From Halalkalicoccus sp. CG83 (GTDB taxonomy: Archaea; Halobacteriota; Halobacteria; Halobacteriales; Halalkalicoccaceae), in assembly GCF_037081715.1 (NCBI RefSeq), contig NZ_JAZDDH010000001.1, positions 1,240,001 to 1,304,000 on the forward strand: a DNA stretch of 64,000 nucleotides, in the 5' to 3' direction. Positions 52,244 to 61,949 of the stretch are shown one piece after another (the stretch's first letter is position 1; each line of letters starts with the position of its first letter). The position numbers were made by a program, and so were the translations under genes. The notes beneath the pieces are model-generated. The model was not told the DNA's origin and did no database searches. It saw only the letters and a list, made by a program, of their open reading frames with translations.

Positions 52244-54010
52244 ATGACCGACCTCGGCGACTTCGAACGCCCCTCCAACGCCGATTCGGGTTCGGGAACC
52301 GACGCGGCCGATCGCTTCGAGGAGAGCGACATCACCGCCATCGGCGCCGACTCCGGCATCGGGACGATCTCCGCGGCCTCGGGGCTCCGCATCGGCGAGG
52401 AGGAGGACGACACCCGACTGCGGGCGTACATCACCGCCCAGAACCGCTCGTCGATCCGGTTGGGGAGCTATCTGCTCGCACCGTACCCCGACGACGAGAC
52501 GCTGTTCTGTCGGATCACGGGCCTCGAGTACGCCCAGGAGTTCCACGCCGACGACGCCACCGAGATCCACGCCCGCCGCGCGATGCGAAACGGGGGGATC
52601 GAGGAACGCGACTACAAACTGCTCGCGACGCTCGAGCCGATCGCCGTCCTCTACTCGGAGGGAGACGAACTCAGACGTCGGATGGCCGACCGCGTCCCCA
52701 AACCCGAGACCACCGTCAGGGAGGCGACCGACGTCGAGGAGATCAAGACGGGGCTGAAGATGCCCGAGGACGGCGTCTTCCTCGGCCACCTCGCGGTCGG
52801 CGGCGAGAGGGTGCGCACCGCCGCCGAGCCCCCGACGATCGACTACCGCCTGAAGGACGACTACCGCGCGGGCGACCCGCTGGTCTTTCGCCACACGCTG
52901 ATCGCCGGCGGCACCGGCTCCGGGAAGACCCACGCCGCGAAGAACGTCCTCCGACAGTACCTCGACGACGACCGGGCGTACGAGATGGACGACGGGCGCA
53001 CCGCCTCGCCCGCGGTCGTGCAGTTCGACCCGCAGGACGAGTACGCACAGATGCACGACGACAACCCCGAGATCACCCCCGAGGACGAGCGGCTCTACGA
53101 CCGCGAGGGGATCGCCCACGGCGGCCACGCCGACACGAAGGCGTTCGTTCCGTGTGTAGGGGACGCCAGCTACGCCGCCGCCGACCACCGCGCCGAACAC
53201 GTCGAGTTCACGATCCCCTTCTCCATGGTGCGGGGGAACAAGTGGCTGGTCGCGAGCGGCGAGCTGAACGACAACCAGTACAACGCGCTGAGCTACCTCC
53301 TCCGGCGGTTCTTCGACCAGCACGGAAACGCCGGCACCTACGCGGAGTTCAAGGCGTTCCTCGACGACCCCGCGCTGCGCGAGGAACTCGACGAGGCCGG
53401 CCGGGTCCACGAGGCGACGTTCGACGCGGTGAAACGCCGCGCGTACGGCTTCGACGACGTCTTCGATCAGGACGCCCCGCCGATCACCGACCTCGTCCAC
53501 GAGTTCGTCCGCCCCGGCGGGCTCACGGTCGTCCCGACCTACCACATCAACGACTCGCGCGCTACCGAGGTGGTCGTGCTCGCGCTCGCGAGCCTGCTGG
53601 TCGACCAGAAGCTCTCGAACGATCCCCGGTTCGACCGGATCAAGGAGACGCCGCTGATCCTGGGGATGGACGAGGCGCACAACTTCCTCACCGACGCCGA
53701 GAGCGCGCAGGCGAAACGGGTGATCGGCAAGTTCCAGGACGCGGCGAAACAGGGCCGCAAGGAACGACTGGGGCTCTTTCTCATCACGCAGGACCCCCAG
53801 GACGTCGCGGACGCCGTGTTCAAGCAGATCAACACCAAGGTCGTGCTCAACCTCGGCGACGAGGACGCCATCAGCGCGGTGAACATCCCCTCGAACCTCC
53901 AGGGGAAGGTCCCGTACATGGAGAAGGGACAGATGGTGGTCTACTCGCCCGACAACTCCGAACCGGTCGAGCTCATCGGCCTCTCGAACTGCCTGACGAA
54001 CCACGGGTGA
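52244..54010 (+). CDS. herA: HerA-type hexameric ATPase/helicase
   Basis: This 588-residue protein has an N-terminal HAS-barrel-like part (IRLGSYLLAPYPDDETLFCR), then the RecA-like FtsK/HerA core. Walker A is IAGGTGSGKTHAAKN near residue 227. VVQFDPQDEYAQ follows, and Walker B is LILGMDEAHNFLTDAESA. QGRKERLGLFLITQDPQDV and NTKVVLNLGDEDAISAVNIP complete the core. HerA pumps DNA for NurA during end resection. The ATG at 52244 is preferred. A long acidic N-terminal tail (about 45 residues, Asp/Ser-rich) precedes the barrel. Confidence 0.9.
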   Translation: MTDLGDFERPSNADSGSGTDAADRFEESDITAIGADSGIGTISAASGLRIGEEEDDTRLRAYITAQNRSSIRLGSYLLAPYPDDETLFCRITGLEYAQEFHADDATEIHARRAMRNGGIEERDYKLLATLEPIAVLYSEGDELRRRMADRVPKPETTVREATDVEEIKTGLKMPEDGVFLGHLAVGGERVRTAAEPPTIDYRLKDDYRAGDPLVFRHTLIAGGTGSGKTHAAKNVLRQYLDDDRAYEMDDGRTASPAVVQFDPQDEYAQMHDDNPEITPEDERLYDREGIAHGGHADTKAFVPCVGDASYAAADHRAEHVEFTIPFSMVRGNKWLVASGELNDNQYNALSYLLRRFFDQHGNAGTYAEFKAFLDDPALREELDEAGRVHEATFDAVKRRAYGFDDVFDQDAPPITDLVHEFVRPGGLTVVPTYHINDSRATEVVVLALASLLVDQKLSNDPRFDRIKETPLILGMDEAHNFLTDAESAQAKRVIGKFQDAAKQGRKERLGLFLITQDPQDVADAVFKQINTKVVLNLGDEDAISAVNIPSNLQGKVPYMEKGQMVVYSPDNSEPVELIGLSNCLTNHG

Positions 54011-54043
54011 TCCGGCCCGGAGGCGATCGTTGGCGGGGCGGTG

Positions 54044-54557
54044 ATGGACGCACATACCACGGGAGATCCTCGTCCGGATCGACGGCTCGTCGCATGCGAG
54101 GCGTTCGAGTACGCCGTCCGGGAGTTCCCCGACGCGACACTCATCGCGCCGATCGTCTCCAACCCCGCCGACGTGGCCGCCGGTGGAACCGAGACGGGAA
54201 GGGCACCCGACACCGAGGAGTGGACGGAGATCGAAAACGGGACGTGGAGTAACGATTCGAGCGGGTCGGCGCGCTCGCCGAGGACACCGCGTGGCTCTCG
54301 AGACCGAGACCGTCGTCGGACGACCCGCCTGCTCGATCGTCGAGTTCGCGGAGGAACGCGACGTCGACGGAATCGTCACGGGAAGTCACGGCCGGGACGG
54401 CATCTCGCGGATCTCCTCGGCAGCGTTCGAGGATCCGTCCGGGTCTTCGAGCCGATCGAAACGCTACGCGCTCCGACGACGTTTAGAAGAGCTTTGCTCT
54501 TCTGATGACGTCGCCGAGACCGTCGCCAGACTCGTTGACGGATCCACGCCCGCGTGA
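54044..54557 (+). pseudogene. Universal stress protein remnant with an 82-bp insertion
   Basis: Pieces of an ATP-binding-type Usp are spread over three frames: PREILVRIDGSSHA, then ACEAFEYAVREFPDATLIAP, NPADVAAGGTETGRAPDTEE, and ETETVVGRPACSIVEFAEER with DVDGIVTGSHGRDGISRI. The family ending LLGSVAETVAR is split. The LGSV part lies at about 54416-54427 and the VAETVAR part at 54510-54530, separated by an extra 82 bp that carry a perfect hairpin at 54485-54503. Frame changes, the insert and a missing end make it non-functional. It is the fourth broken Usp gene in the window. Confidence 0.78.
54485..54503. repeat. Hairpin inside the Usp remnant insertion
   Basis: Arms AGAAGAGC and GCTCTTCT (8 bp, or 10 bp counting a G-T wobble) enclose a TTT loop. 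The bases after it (TCTGATGACGTCG) resemble those after the icd hairpin at 38618-38640 (TCTGATCACATCG). Confidence 0.6.
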
Positions 54558-54608
54558 CGCGTTCACGCCGGCACGCCGTTTTTCCCTCCCGCACCCGTTC
54601 GATCGGTC

Positions 54609-54857
54609 GTGCAGCTTCGCATCCACGCTACGACGACCGGTGCCGGTCTCATTTTGCTCGGACTCGCCCACCTCCTCGCACCGGGACCGTTGCTCGCCGC
54701 CGCCCGTACCGGCTACGAGCGGGTGCTGAACGTCGAGTTCGTCCCCGATGCGGCCGCGGTACGCCGGGTGCGGTTCGTCGGGCTGGTCATGCTCGCGGTC
54801 GGCACCGTGGTGAGCGCGACCGACGAGACGGTTTCCGTCGGCGTCGAGAGGACGTAA
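54609..54857 (+). CDS. Small membrane protein of unknown function
   Basis: This 82-residue protein from a GTG start reads QLRIHATTTGAGLILLGLAH and LLAPGPLLAAARTGYERVLN, then VRFVGLVMLAVGTVVSA. It has two probable helices with a polar middle containing FVPDAAAVRRVR. No family is recognised. It follows the Usp remnant and precedes a region of lower G+C. Confidence 0.6.
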   Translation: MQLRIHATTTGAGLILLGLAHLLAPGPLLAAARTGYERVLNVEFVPDAAAVRRVRFVGLVMLAVGTVVSATDETVSVGVERT

Positions 54858-54913
54858 CCGAACGAAGCGTTCTGCGGGAGTTATAAAACGTCTGACGTAT
54901 TTTACAGGCTTAT

Positions 54914-54960
54914 TGAAATGACATTAAATCCCTGATACTTACGATGAAATGACACGAAAT
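54914..54960. promoter_or_regulatory. Two 16-bp direct repeats in a promoter region
   Basis: TGAAATGACATTAAAT (54914-54929) and TGAAATGACACGAAAT (54945-54960) match at 14 of 16 positions. They start 31 bp apart, about three helical turns. They lie upstream of a TATA-like GTTATATG (54977-54984) and the small membrane gene at 55035, so they may be an activator or repressor site. Confidence 0.5.
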
Positions 54961-55034
54961 AGAACTGAAGCTCGTGTCGTTATATGTACAGATAATTCGT
55001 ATCGGTATTCAGACACGAGTCGTCGAGAACACCC

Positions 55035-55286
55035 ATGCCCTCCACACCCAACGACAACCTCGCGACGATCGGTGACCGCCTTCCCGAACACGCCGTCCCG
55101 CTGCTTGCCGCCATCGCACGCTCGCTCGAGGCCGTCGCCTTCTGGAGCGCGATCGCGCTCCCCTTCCTCTACGTGCCGCTGCTGGTGAACGGTCTCGGTA
55201 CGAGCGCGCAGCTGAGCGCCTTCCTCACGCTGTTAGCGCTCCACGCGCTCGCCATCATCGGTGGCTACCGCTACAACCGCGACTGA
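55035..55286 (+). CDS. Small membrane protein of unknown function
   Basis: This 83-residue protein begins PSTPNDNLATIGDRLPEHAV and has two transmembrane helices (VAFWSAIALPFLYVPLLVNG and AFLTLLALHALAIIGGY), ending RYNRD. Similar short two-helix proteins are common in haloarchaea, but I cannot name the family. A TATA-like element and two direct repeats (54914-54960) precede it. Confidence 0.7.
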   Translation: MPSTPNDNLATIGDRLPEHAVPLLAAIARSLEAVAFWSAIALPFLYVPLLVNGLGTSAQLSAFLTLLALHALAIIGGYRYNRD

Positions 55287-55743
55287 ACGGCGCCCCCGCG
55301 AACGTCGCCGCGGACCCTGATCCCCAACTGCTCCTCGAGGTCTCGATCACGCGGAGCACAGATATCGTCGGTCGTCCCCACTTTCGTCGTCTCGTTAAAC
55401 TGCCCGCCAACACGGTCGTGGAGACCGGTCCGTCATGCGTACTTGCCGCCGATATCGATTCGGACGGACCATTTTGCAGATCGGATCGATAGAGCGGCTC
55501 AAATCGAGGAACTAACCACCGAGATCGAGGAGGATGCTTGCCGATGTCTCGCCGGCGGTCGATACTCGAAGAACGGATCGGTCACACAACGGAACGATTC
55601 TGCACATCACGTTTGCCGAACCGACGATTTCGATGTGCAGTGTCGAAGGTCGGGATTTCTGGCTGTGCAACCGCATGGGTAGGCGCGCAGCCGATTCGTC
55701 ACGAAGTCCTCACTCGGTGTCGGCAACAGTAATGTCGGTGGTC
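55287..55743. other. 457-bp region without an intact gene
   Basis: Several short frames occur on both strands. One minus-strand stretch near 55300-55420 reads protein-like (VGTTDDICAPRDRDLEEQLG) but has no start codon. A plus-strand stretch near 55560-55690 (ILHITFAEPTISMCSVEGRD) is similar. They may be gene debris, but no family was recognised. Confidence 0.4.
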
Positions 55744-56394
55744 CTACTGGGGAGCGGTCTCAGCTATAGAAGCGGCGGTTGGTTGGGTCCAGAGATGGTA
55801 GCCGAGGATCGCCCAAGCAGCACCATAGACCGTCGTAATCACGACAAAGGGTGTCCCCCCGAACCCGATGGCAAGGAGTCCAGCGAATCCTGCGACACAC
55901 ACTGGCAGCGCCACAGCGAGGATCGTCGGCCCGAGCGCAGGGAGCTTCTTTGCCCGCCGCATGGCGAGACCGAAGGGGAAACCGCCACCGAGGACGAGGA
56001 CGAACAGGCTCACTACGAAGATCATGAACCAGCCTTCCTCAGCGTACGCGGCAGCCGAAGAAACCCCATAGAGCTCTGTCAAGATCATGACTACCAGTCC
56101 GATCGTGCTCATCCCATAGCCGATCGTTCCCATACGGCCGTACGCTCCCTTATGATACGCATGCACGCCGAGAACGCCCAAGAGCATGAGGACGAGAGGG
56201 ACGACGAGGAGGAAGCTATAAACACGGGCGAGTTGGCTCATTCCGCTGAAGGTCGCCTGATCGATCACGTCCGGTATCGCATAGAGGATGAACGAGGCCC
56301 CGCCGAGAAGCCCCGCTAATCCAGCCTGTCGAGTGCGATAGATAGGCCATGTTTTCGTCGGCTGTTCACCTGTTTGCTGGTCGTATTGAACCAT
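55744..56394 (-). CDS. Six-helix membrane protein of unknown function
   Basis: This 216-residue protein has six hydrophobic segments, among them GLAGLLGGASFILYAIP, YSFLLVVPLVLMLLGVLGV, FMIFVVSLFVLVLGGGFPFG and TILAVALPVCVAGFAGLLAI. The N-terminus (VQYDQQTGEQPTKTWPIYR) is polar. G+C is lower than in neighbouring genes, which points to a different origin. A TATA-like CATATATACGG near 56452-56462 and a GGGAGG upstream support the start at 56394. The function cannot be named. Confidence 0.7.
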   Translation of the reverse strand: MVQYDQQTGEQPTKTWPIYRTRQAGLAGLLGGASFILYAIPDVIDQATFSGMSQLARVYSFLLVVPLVLMLLGVLGVHAYHKGAYGRMGTIGYGMSTIGLVVMILTELYGVSSAAAYAEEGWFMIFVVSLFVLVLGGGFPFGLAMRRAKKLPALGPTILAVALPVCVAGFAGLLAIGFGGTPFVVITTVYGAAWAILGYHLWTQPTAASIAETAPQ

Positions 56395-56514
56395 GATGAT
56401 TCCTCTCGCGTCCTCCCTAGATCTGAAATATCGACGATTTGAGGATTACCGTATATATGGTGCGCAGGAGGCTTTAATGTCGCGATAACGGGGATAGCAG
56501 ACACCTCGATTAAG

Positions 56515-57063
56515 CTACTGTTCGATCGAGGTGATCTCGACTCGGTGTTCGGTGTTCAGCGGCGGACCGATGATCTCGAAACCATACTGCCCGGCGACCT
56601 CACCGACCTTCGCCATCTCCTCCTCGGTTGGTCCTTCGGTTGGGATCGTCCACGATTCGGCGGGACGGCCGACCGCAGCGAAGAACTGCTCGAACCCAGG
56701 TTTGAACACCTGGATAAGAGAGCGGGTCTCCTCCTCAGTCACGTAACTGTGGGGGATACCGTGCGGAGCGTACACTGTAGACCCGGGCGTCACGGTGATG
56801 CGCTCGTCGCCGATCTCGAAGGTGACCCGCCCACTGAGGACGTAGAACAGCTCGTCGTCCTCGGGGTGAACGTGCTTCGGAGGCGAGAATCCTGCCGGGG
56901 CGAGCTGTTCCGACAGGGAGAACGAACCGTCGGTCTCCTCGCCAGTCGCCTTGATGATCGTGAGGGTGCCAAGCATCCAGTACGCTTCGCCCTCCTCAGG
57001 ACCGATCACGAACGGTTCTGGCGTCGAATCTGCCGATACTACCGTTGAAATTCCACTGCTCAT
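56515..57063 (-). CDS. Cupin-domain protein, quercetinase-like
   Basis: This 182-residue protein has a cupin core with FSPPKHVHPEDDELFYVLSG (two His and Glu) and the second motif YAPHGIPHSYV (His). It ends with a helical tail (FEQFFAAVGRPAESW, EEEMAKVGEVAGQYGFEI) as in quercetin-2,3-dioxygenase-like and related proteins. The substrate is unknown. The short gap between the start and the inverted repeat at 57070 suggests an unusual leaderless promoter. Confidence 0.85.
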   Translation of the reverse strand: MSSGISTVVSADSTPEPFVIGPEEGEAYWMLGTLTIIKATGEETDGSFSLSEQLAPAGFSPPKHVHPEDDELFYVLSGRVTFEIGDERITVTPGSTVYAPHGIPHSYVTEEETRSLIQVFKPGFEQFFAAVGRPAESWTIPTEGPTEEEMAKVGEVAGQYGFEIIGPPLNTEHRVEITSIEQ

Positions 57064-57069
57064 TCTTCA

Positions 57070-57088
57070 CTATCTATTATTGAGATAG
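57070..57088 (-). promoter_or_regulatory. Inverted repeat next to the cupin start
   Basis: CTATCT and AGATAG (57070-57075 and 57083-57088) flank an A+T-rich 7-nt centre. The repeat begins 7 nt upstream of the cupin ATG and overlaps the expected TATA position, so it would fit a repressor operator. Confidence 0.45.
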
Positions 57089-57500
57089 GTCGGTAGTACA
57101 TAGACGCTCACGGAGCATAACGGTCGTGAGATACGAGCTATCACGGGCCACTAGTTATGGGAGTAGGCCTGAACGGAATATCGAGTCGGAGATGACGACG
57201 TGACTCGGCAGCTTCCCGGGGATGACGACCTCGAATCAGGTGCTCCTGAGCGAGTAATACACGGATACACGGGAGGCTGCGACTCACATACTGCGATCTG
57301 AGCGGCTGATGGCGATGTTAGGGACGGTGTTTTCTCGGCGCGCAACCGAAGCACTCGCTCGCCGCACGCTCTCGCACCTCGATCCGAGACGAGAGCCGAT
57401 ACCTGATCTCCGGGGCCGATTCGAGCGACGGCTCCGAGTCATCGAGGTTCCGTCGGCGAGTCGGACGGGGCGAGCAGTCGACGGCTCGGCCTGAGCGCGT
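57089..57500. other. Spacer between cupin and oppF, no gene seen
   Basis: These 412 bp contain no protein-like frame. One 61-codon plus-strand frame (57309-57494) is Arg-rich and lies in a G+C-rich stretch next to the oppF stop. I consider it chance. Confidence 0.45.
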
Positions 57501-58774
<1,274 letters not shown>

Positions 58775-58778
<4 letters not shown>

Positions 58779-59929
58779 TCGAAGTAGCCCTCCGGGAGCG
58801 CGCTCCCCTCGTCGTACTCCATCTCCGCGAGGACACAGCGCACGGAGTGGTCCTCGCTCTCCCCGGCGTCGAACTCGGGTGGGTGTTCGAGACAGTGCTC
58901 CATCGCCTTCGGACACCGATCCGCGAAGTAACACCGATCGCCCATCTCGTTCGCGAGCAGGCTGGGGACGTTGCCCGGAATGGGCTCGAGTCTGGTCTTC
59001 TCGCCCTCGATGTCCGGGATGCTCCCGAGCAGCCCTCGCGTGTAGGGGTGGACCGCGTTCTCGAAGACGTCCTCCAGAGTCCCTCGCTCGACGATCTCGC
59101 CGGCGTACATCACGCCGACGCGGTCGCACATCCGCGCGACGACGCCGAGGTTGTGTGTGATCAGAACGATGCTCATGTCGGTCTCCTCCTGGAGGTCGTC
59201 GAGCAGCGAGAGGATCTGGGCCTGGATGGTGACGTCGAGCGCGGTCGTCGGCTCGTCGGCGATCAGCACGTCGGGCTCGCCCGCGAGCGCCTGGGCGATC
59301 ATCGCGCGCTGGAGCATCCCCCCCGAGAACTGGTGGGGGTACTCGTCGGCTCGCTCGACGGGGTCGGGGATTCCCACGAGTTCGAGCAGCTCGACCGCCC
59401 GTTCGTGGCTCTCCTCGCTCACGTACCTCTGCGAGGGGACGACCGTGCTCACGACGAACTGGCCGAGCCCGAACTCACGGGTCCTCGCCCGCGTCGAGCG
59501 GGGGTTCGCGGCGGCGCGGCGTTGGACCTCGACGGCCTCGGCGATCTGCTCGCCGACCGTGATCGAGGGGTTGAAGCTGCTCATCGCGTCCTGGAAGATC
59601 ATGCTGAAGCCGCTGCCCCGGAGCGCGTGGCGCTCGGCCTCCGGGATCGCGCGCAGGTCGACGTAGTCGCCGTCAGTAGCGTCCGCCGAGGCGGCCGCCG
59701 CGAGGTCGGCGTCGCGAAACCAGATCCTCCCCTCCGTAATGCGCCCCGGCGAGTCGATCAGGTCGATCAGCGAGCGTGCCGTGACGCTCTTTCCGGAGCC
59801 CGACTCGCCGACGATGCCGAACACCTCGCCGTCCTCGACGGTGAAGTCGACGTCCTCGACGGCGTTGACCTGCCCCTCCTCGGTGAAGAAGCGCGTGTGA
59901 AGCCCCTCGACGCGAAGGATCGGCGCCAT
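58775..59929 (-). CDS. oppD: Dipeptide/oligopeptide ABC transporter, ATPase (OppD type)
   Basis: This 384-residue ATPase has Walker [19 protein letters not shown], the Q-loop [20 protein letters not shown], the signature [20 protein letters not shown], Walker [19 protein letters not shown] and the His switch [19 protein letters not shown]. The C-terminal Cys motif is [16 protein letters not shown]. There is an unusual insertion of about 45 residues after the Q-loop ([19 protein letters not shown]). The ATG at 59929 overlaps the oppC stop. Confidence 0.92.
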
Positions 59930-60930
59930 CAGACGCCCCCCTCCCCCTCGATGCTGGGGTCGAGCGCGTCGCGCAGCCAGTCGCCGAGCAGGTTCACCGA
60001 GACCACGGCCAGCACGATTGCGATCCCGGGGATCGTCGAGATCCACCACGCGGTCGCGAGGTAGCCCCGACCCTGCGCGATGTCGTAGCCCCACGACAGC
60101 GTCGTCCCCGAGAAACCGAGGAAGGAGAGCGCGCTCTCGAGCAGGATGATCGCCGCGACCTGGATGGTCGCGAGCACGATGATCGGCGTCAGGCTGTTGG
60201 GAAGCACGTGTTTGCGAAGGATCGTCAGGTCGCTCGCGCCCAAACTCCGGGCGGCCTTGACGTACTCCTCGTTGCGGATCGAGAGCGCCTCCCCGCGGGC
60301 GACGCGAGCGAACCACACCCAGTTGACGAGCGCGACGACGAGGGTGACGGTGCCCGGCAGCGCGAACGACTCGGGCATCCCGTCGACGAGGCCCGCCTGG
60401 ACCAGCGGATCGGGGATCCAGACGACGCTCGCGCCGAACAGCCCGATCAGCGCGATCGCCAGCACGAGCGACGGGAACGCGAGCATGACGTCCGCCCCCC
60501 GCATCAGCGCGTCGTCGGTTCGGCCGCCGAAGTAGCCCGCGGCGAGCCCGTAGGGGACGCCGATGCCGGCGGCGATCCCCGTGCCGATCAGCCCCACCAT
60601 CAGCGAGGTGCGCGCCCCGTAGATCAGCCGCGAGAGCATGTCCTGGCCGAACTGGTCGGTGCCAAGCGGATGCTCCCACGTCGGCTCGATCGTCGTCTCG
60701 ACGCGTTCGGTCTCGCCGTCGACCAGCTGGGTGGTGGTCTCGGTCTGGGTGAAGCCGATCGGCGGCGTCTGGCCGGACTCGAGCCCCTGTGCCGTGGGGT
60801 TGTGCGGCGCGAGCACGGGCGCGAACGTCGCCATCAGGAAGATCGCCACCAGGAGGACGAGCCCGAGCTTCGCGAGCAGGCTGGTCCGCAGCTCGGATTT
60901 GAGGCTTCGCTTGACGCGCGGCGAGATCAT
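59929..60930 (-). CDS. oppC: Dipeptide/oligopeptide ABC transporter, permease (OppC type)
   Basis: This 333-residue permease has an N-terminal helix (LAKLGLVLLVAIFLMATFAP), a large extracellular loop with HPLGTDQFGQDMLSRLIYG, five further helices and the EAA-like coupling motif EEYVKAARSLGASDLTILRK followed by HVLPNSLTPIIV. The extracellular loop carries about 40 extra residues (TTQLVDGETERVE), as in other haloarchaeal OppC. It pairs with OppB to form the pore. The start overlaps the oppB stop by 4 nt. Confidence 0.9.
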   Translation of the reverse strand: MISPRVKRSLKSELRTSLLAKLGLVLLVAIFLMATFAPVLAPHNPTAQGLESGQTPPIGFTQTETTTQLVDGETERVETTIEPTWEHPLGTDQFGQDMLSRLIYGARTSLMVGLIGTGIAAGIGVPYGLAAGYFGGRTDDALMRGADVMLAFPSLVLAIALIGLFGASVVWIPDPLVQAGLVDGMPESFALPGTVTLVVALVNWVWFARVARGEALSIRNEEYVKAARSLGASDLTILRKHVLPNSLTPIIVLATIQVAAIILLESALSFLGFSGTTLSWGYDIAQGRGYLATAWWISTIPGIAIVLAVVSVNLLGDWLRDALDPSIEGEGGV

Positions 60931-61916
60931 TCGTTCACCACACGCGGGTTCACGTAGGCGTACATCGAGTCGACGATCGCGTTGATCAACACGAAGCCGA
61001 TCCCGATGACGATGAGCGAGCCCTGGATGATGGGCCAGTCGCGCACCCGGATCGCGTCGATCAGCAGGGTACCGAGTCCGGGCCAGGAGAAGACCGCCTC
61101 GGTGATCACCGCGCCGCCGATCAGCGTCCCGAGCTGGAGGCCGAGCACCGTGATGATCGGGATGAGGGTGTTCCTGAGCACGTGTTTGTACCGGACGATC
61201 GTCTCGGGCAGTCCCTTCGCGCGGGTCGCGTCGACGTAGTCCCTCCCGAGCTCGTCGATCATGCCGCTTCGCGTGAGCCGGGTGATCAGCGCGGTGAAGT
61301 AGGTACCGAGGGCGATCGCCGGCAGGACCATGTGCTGGGCCCACACCCAGAGTCCCTCCGGTCGTAGCTCGAAGACCAACAGCTCGAACGCCGTCACGAG
61401 TCCGAGCGGCCGGTCGCTCGTGGGCAGCAGGCCGAACTGGACCGAGACGACGAGGATCAGCATGATCCCCAGCCAGAAGTTCGGCGTGCTGATACCCATG
61501 AGCGAGAACAGCGTCGCGCCGTAGTCGGCGGGCTGGTGGCGCCGGGTCGCGCTGATCACGCCCAGGGGGATGGCGATGACGACCGCGACGACCGTCGCCG
61601 CGACCGCCAGCTCGATCGTCGCGGGAAGCCGGGCGAACACGCGGACGCTGGCCTCGGTCCCGGAGATGTACGAGTAGCCCATGTCGCCCTGCAACAATCC
61701 GGTGACGTAGTCGATGTACTGTACGTGGATGGGGTCGTTCAGCCCCAGGTCCTCGGCGATCCGTTCGCGCAGGTCGGGATCGGCGCCGGGCGGGGCGACG
61801 AACGTGACCGCGCTGCCGGGGGTCATGAATCGCAGCAGGAAGACGACGGTGATGACTCCCCAGACGACGAACACGCCCTGGAGGGCTCGTTTCGCGATGA
61901 ATTTTCCGATTGCCAT
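60927..61916 (-). CDS. oppB: Dipeptide/oligopeptide ABC transporter, permease (OppB type)
   Basis: This 329-residue permease starts AIGKFIAKRALQGVFVVWGV. The loop after helix 1 contains LGLNDPIHVQYIDYVTGLLQ, and the EAA-like coupling motif is RDYVDATRAKGLPETIVRYK followed by HVLRNTLIPIITVLG. Six helices fit the OppB fold. It is co-transcribed with the substrate-binding gene upstream and the other opp genes downstream. Confidence 0.92.
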   Translation of the reverse strand: MAIGKFIAKRALQGVFVVWGVITVVFLLRFMTPGSAVTFVAPPGADPDLRERIAEDLGLNDPIHVQYIDYVTGLLQGDMGYSYISGTEASVRVFARLPATIELAVAATVVAVVIAIPLGVISATRRHQPADYGATLFSLMGISTPNFWLGIMLILVVSVQFGLLPTSDRPLGLVTAFELLVFELRPEGLWVWAQHMVLPAIALGTYFTALITRLTRSGMIDELGRDYVDATRAKGLPETIVRYKHVLRNTLIPIITVLGLQLGTLIGGAVITEAVFSWPGLGTLLIDAIRVRDWPIIQGSLIVIGIGFVLINAIVDSMYAYVNPRVVNE

Positions 61917-61949
61917 CAGTTGGTACCGTGGTCTCCGTTCCGCGTCGGC

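Noticed and set aside
55443-55682. 79-codon plus-strand frame
   Set aside because: There is no motif, no helix pattern and no promoter, and a second frame over the same bases looks equally plausible.
57309-57494. 61-codon Arg-rich plus-strand frame
   Set aside because: Its composition is unlike haloarchaeal proteins and it ends just before oppF; probably chance.
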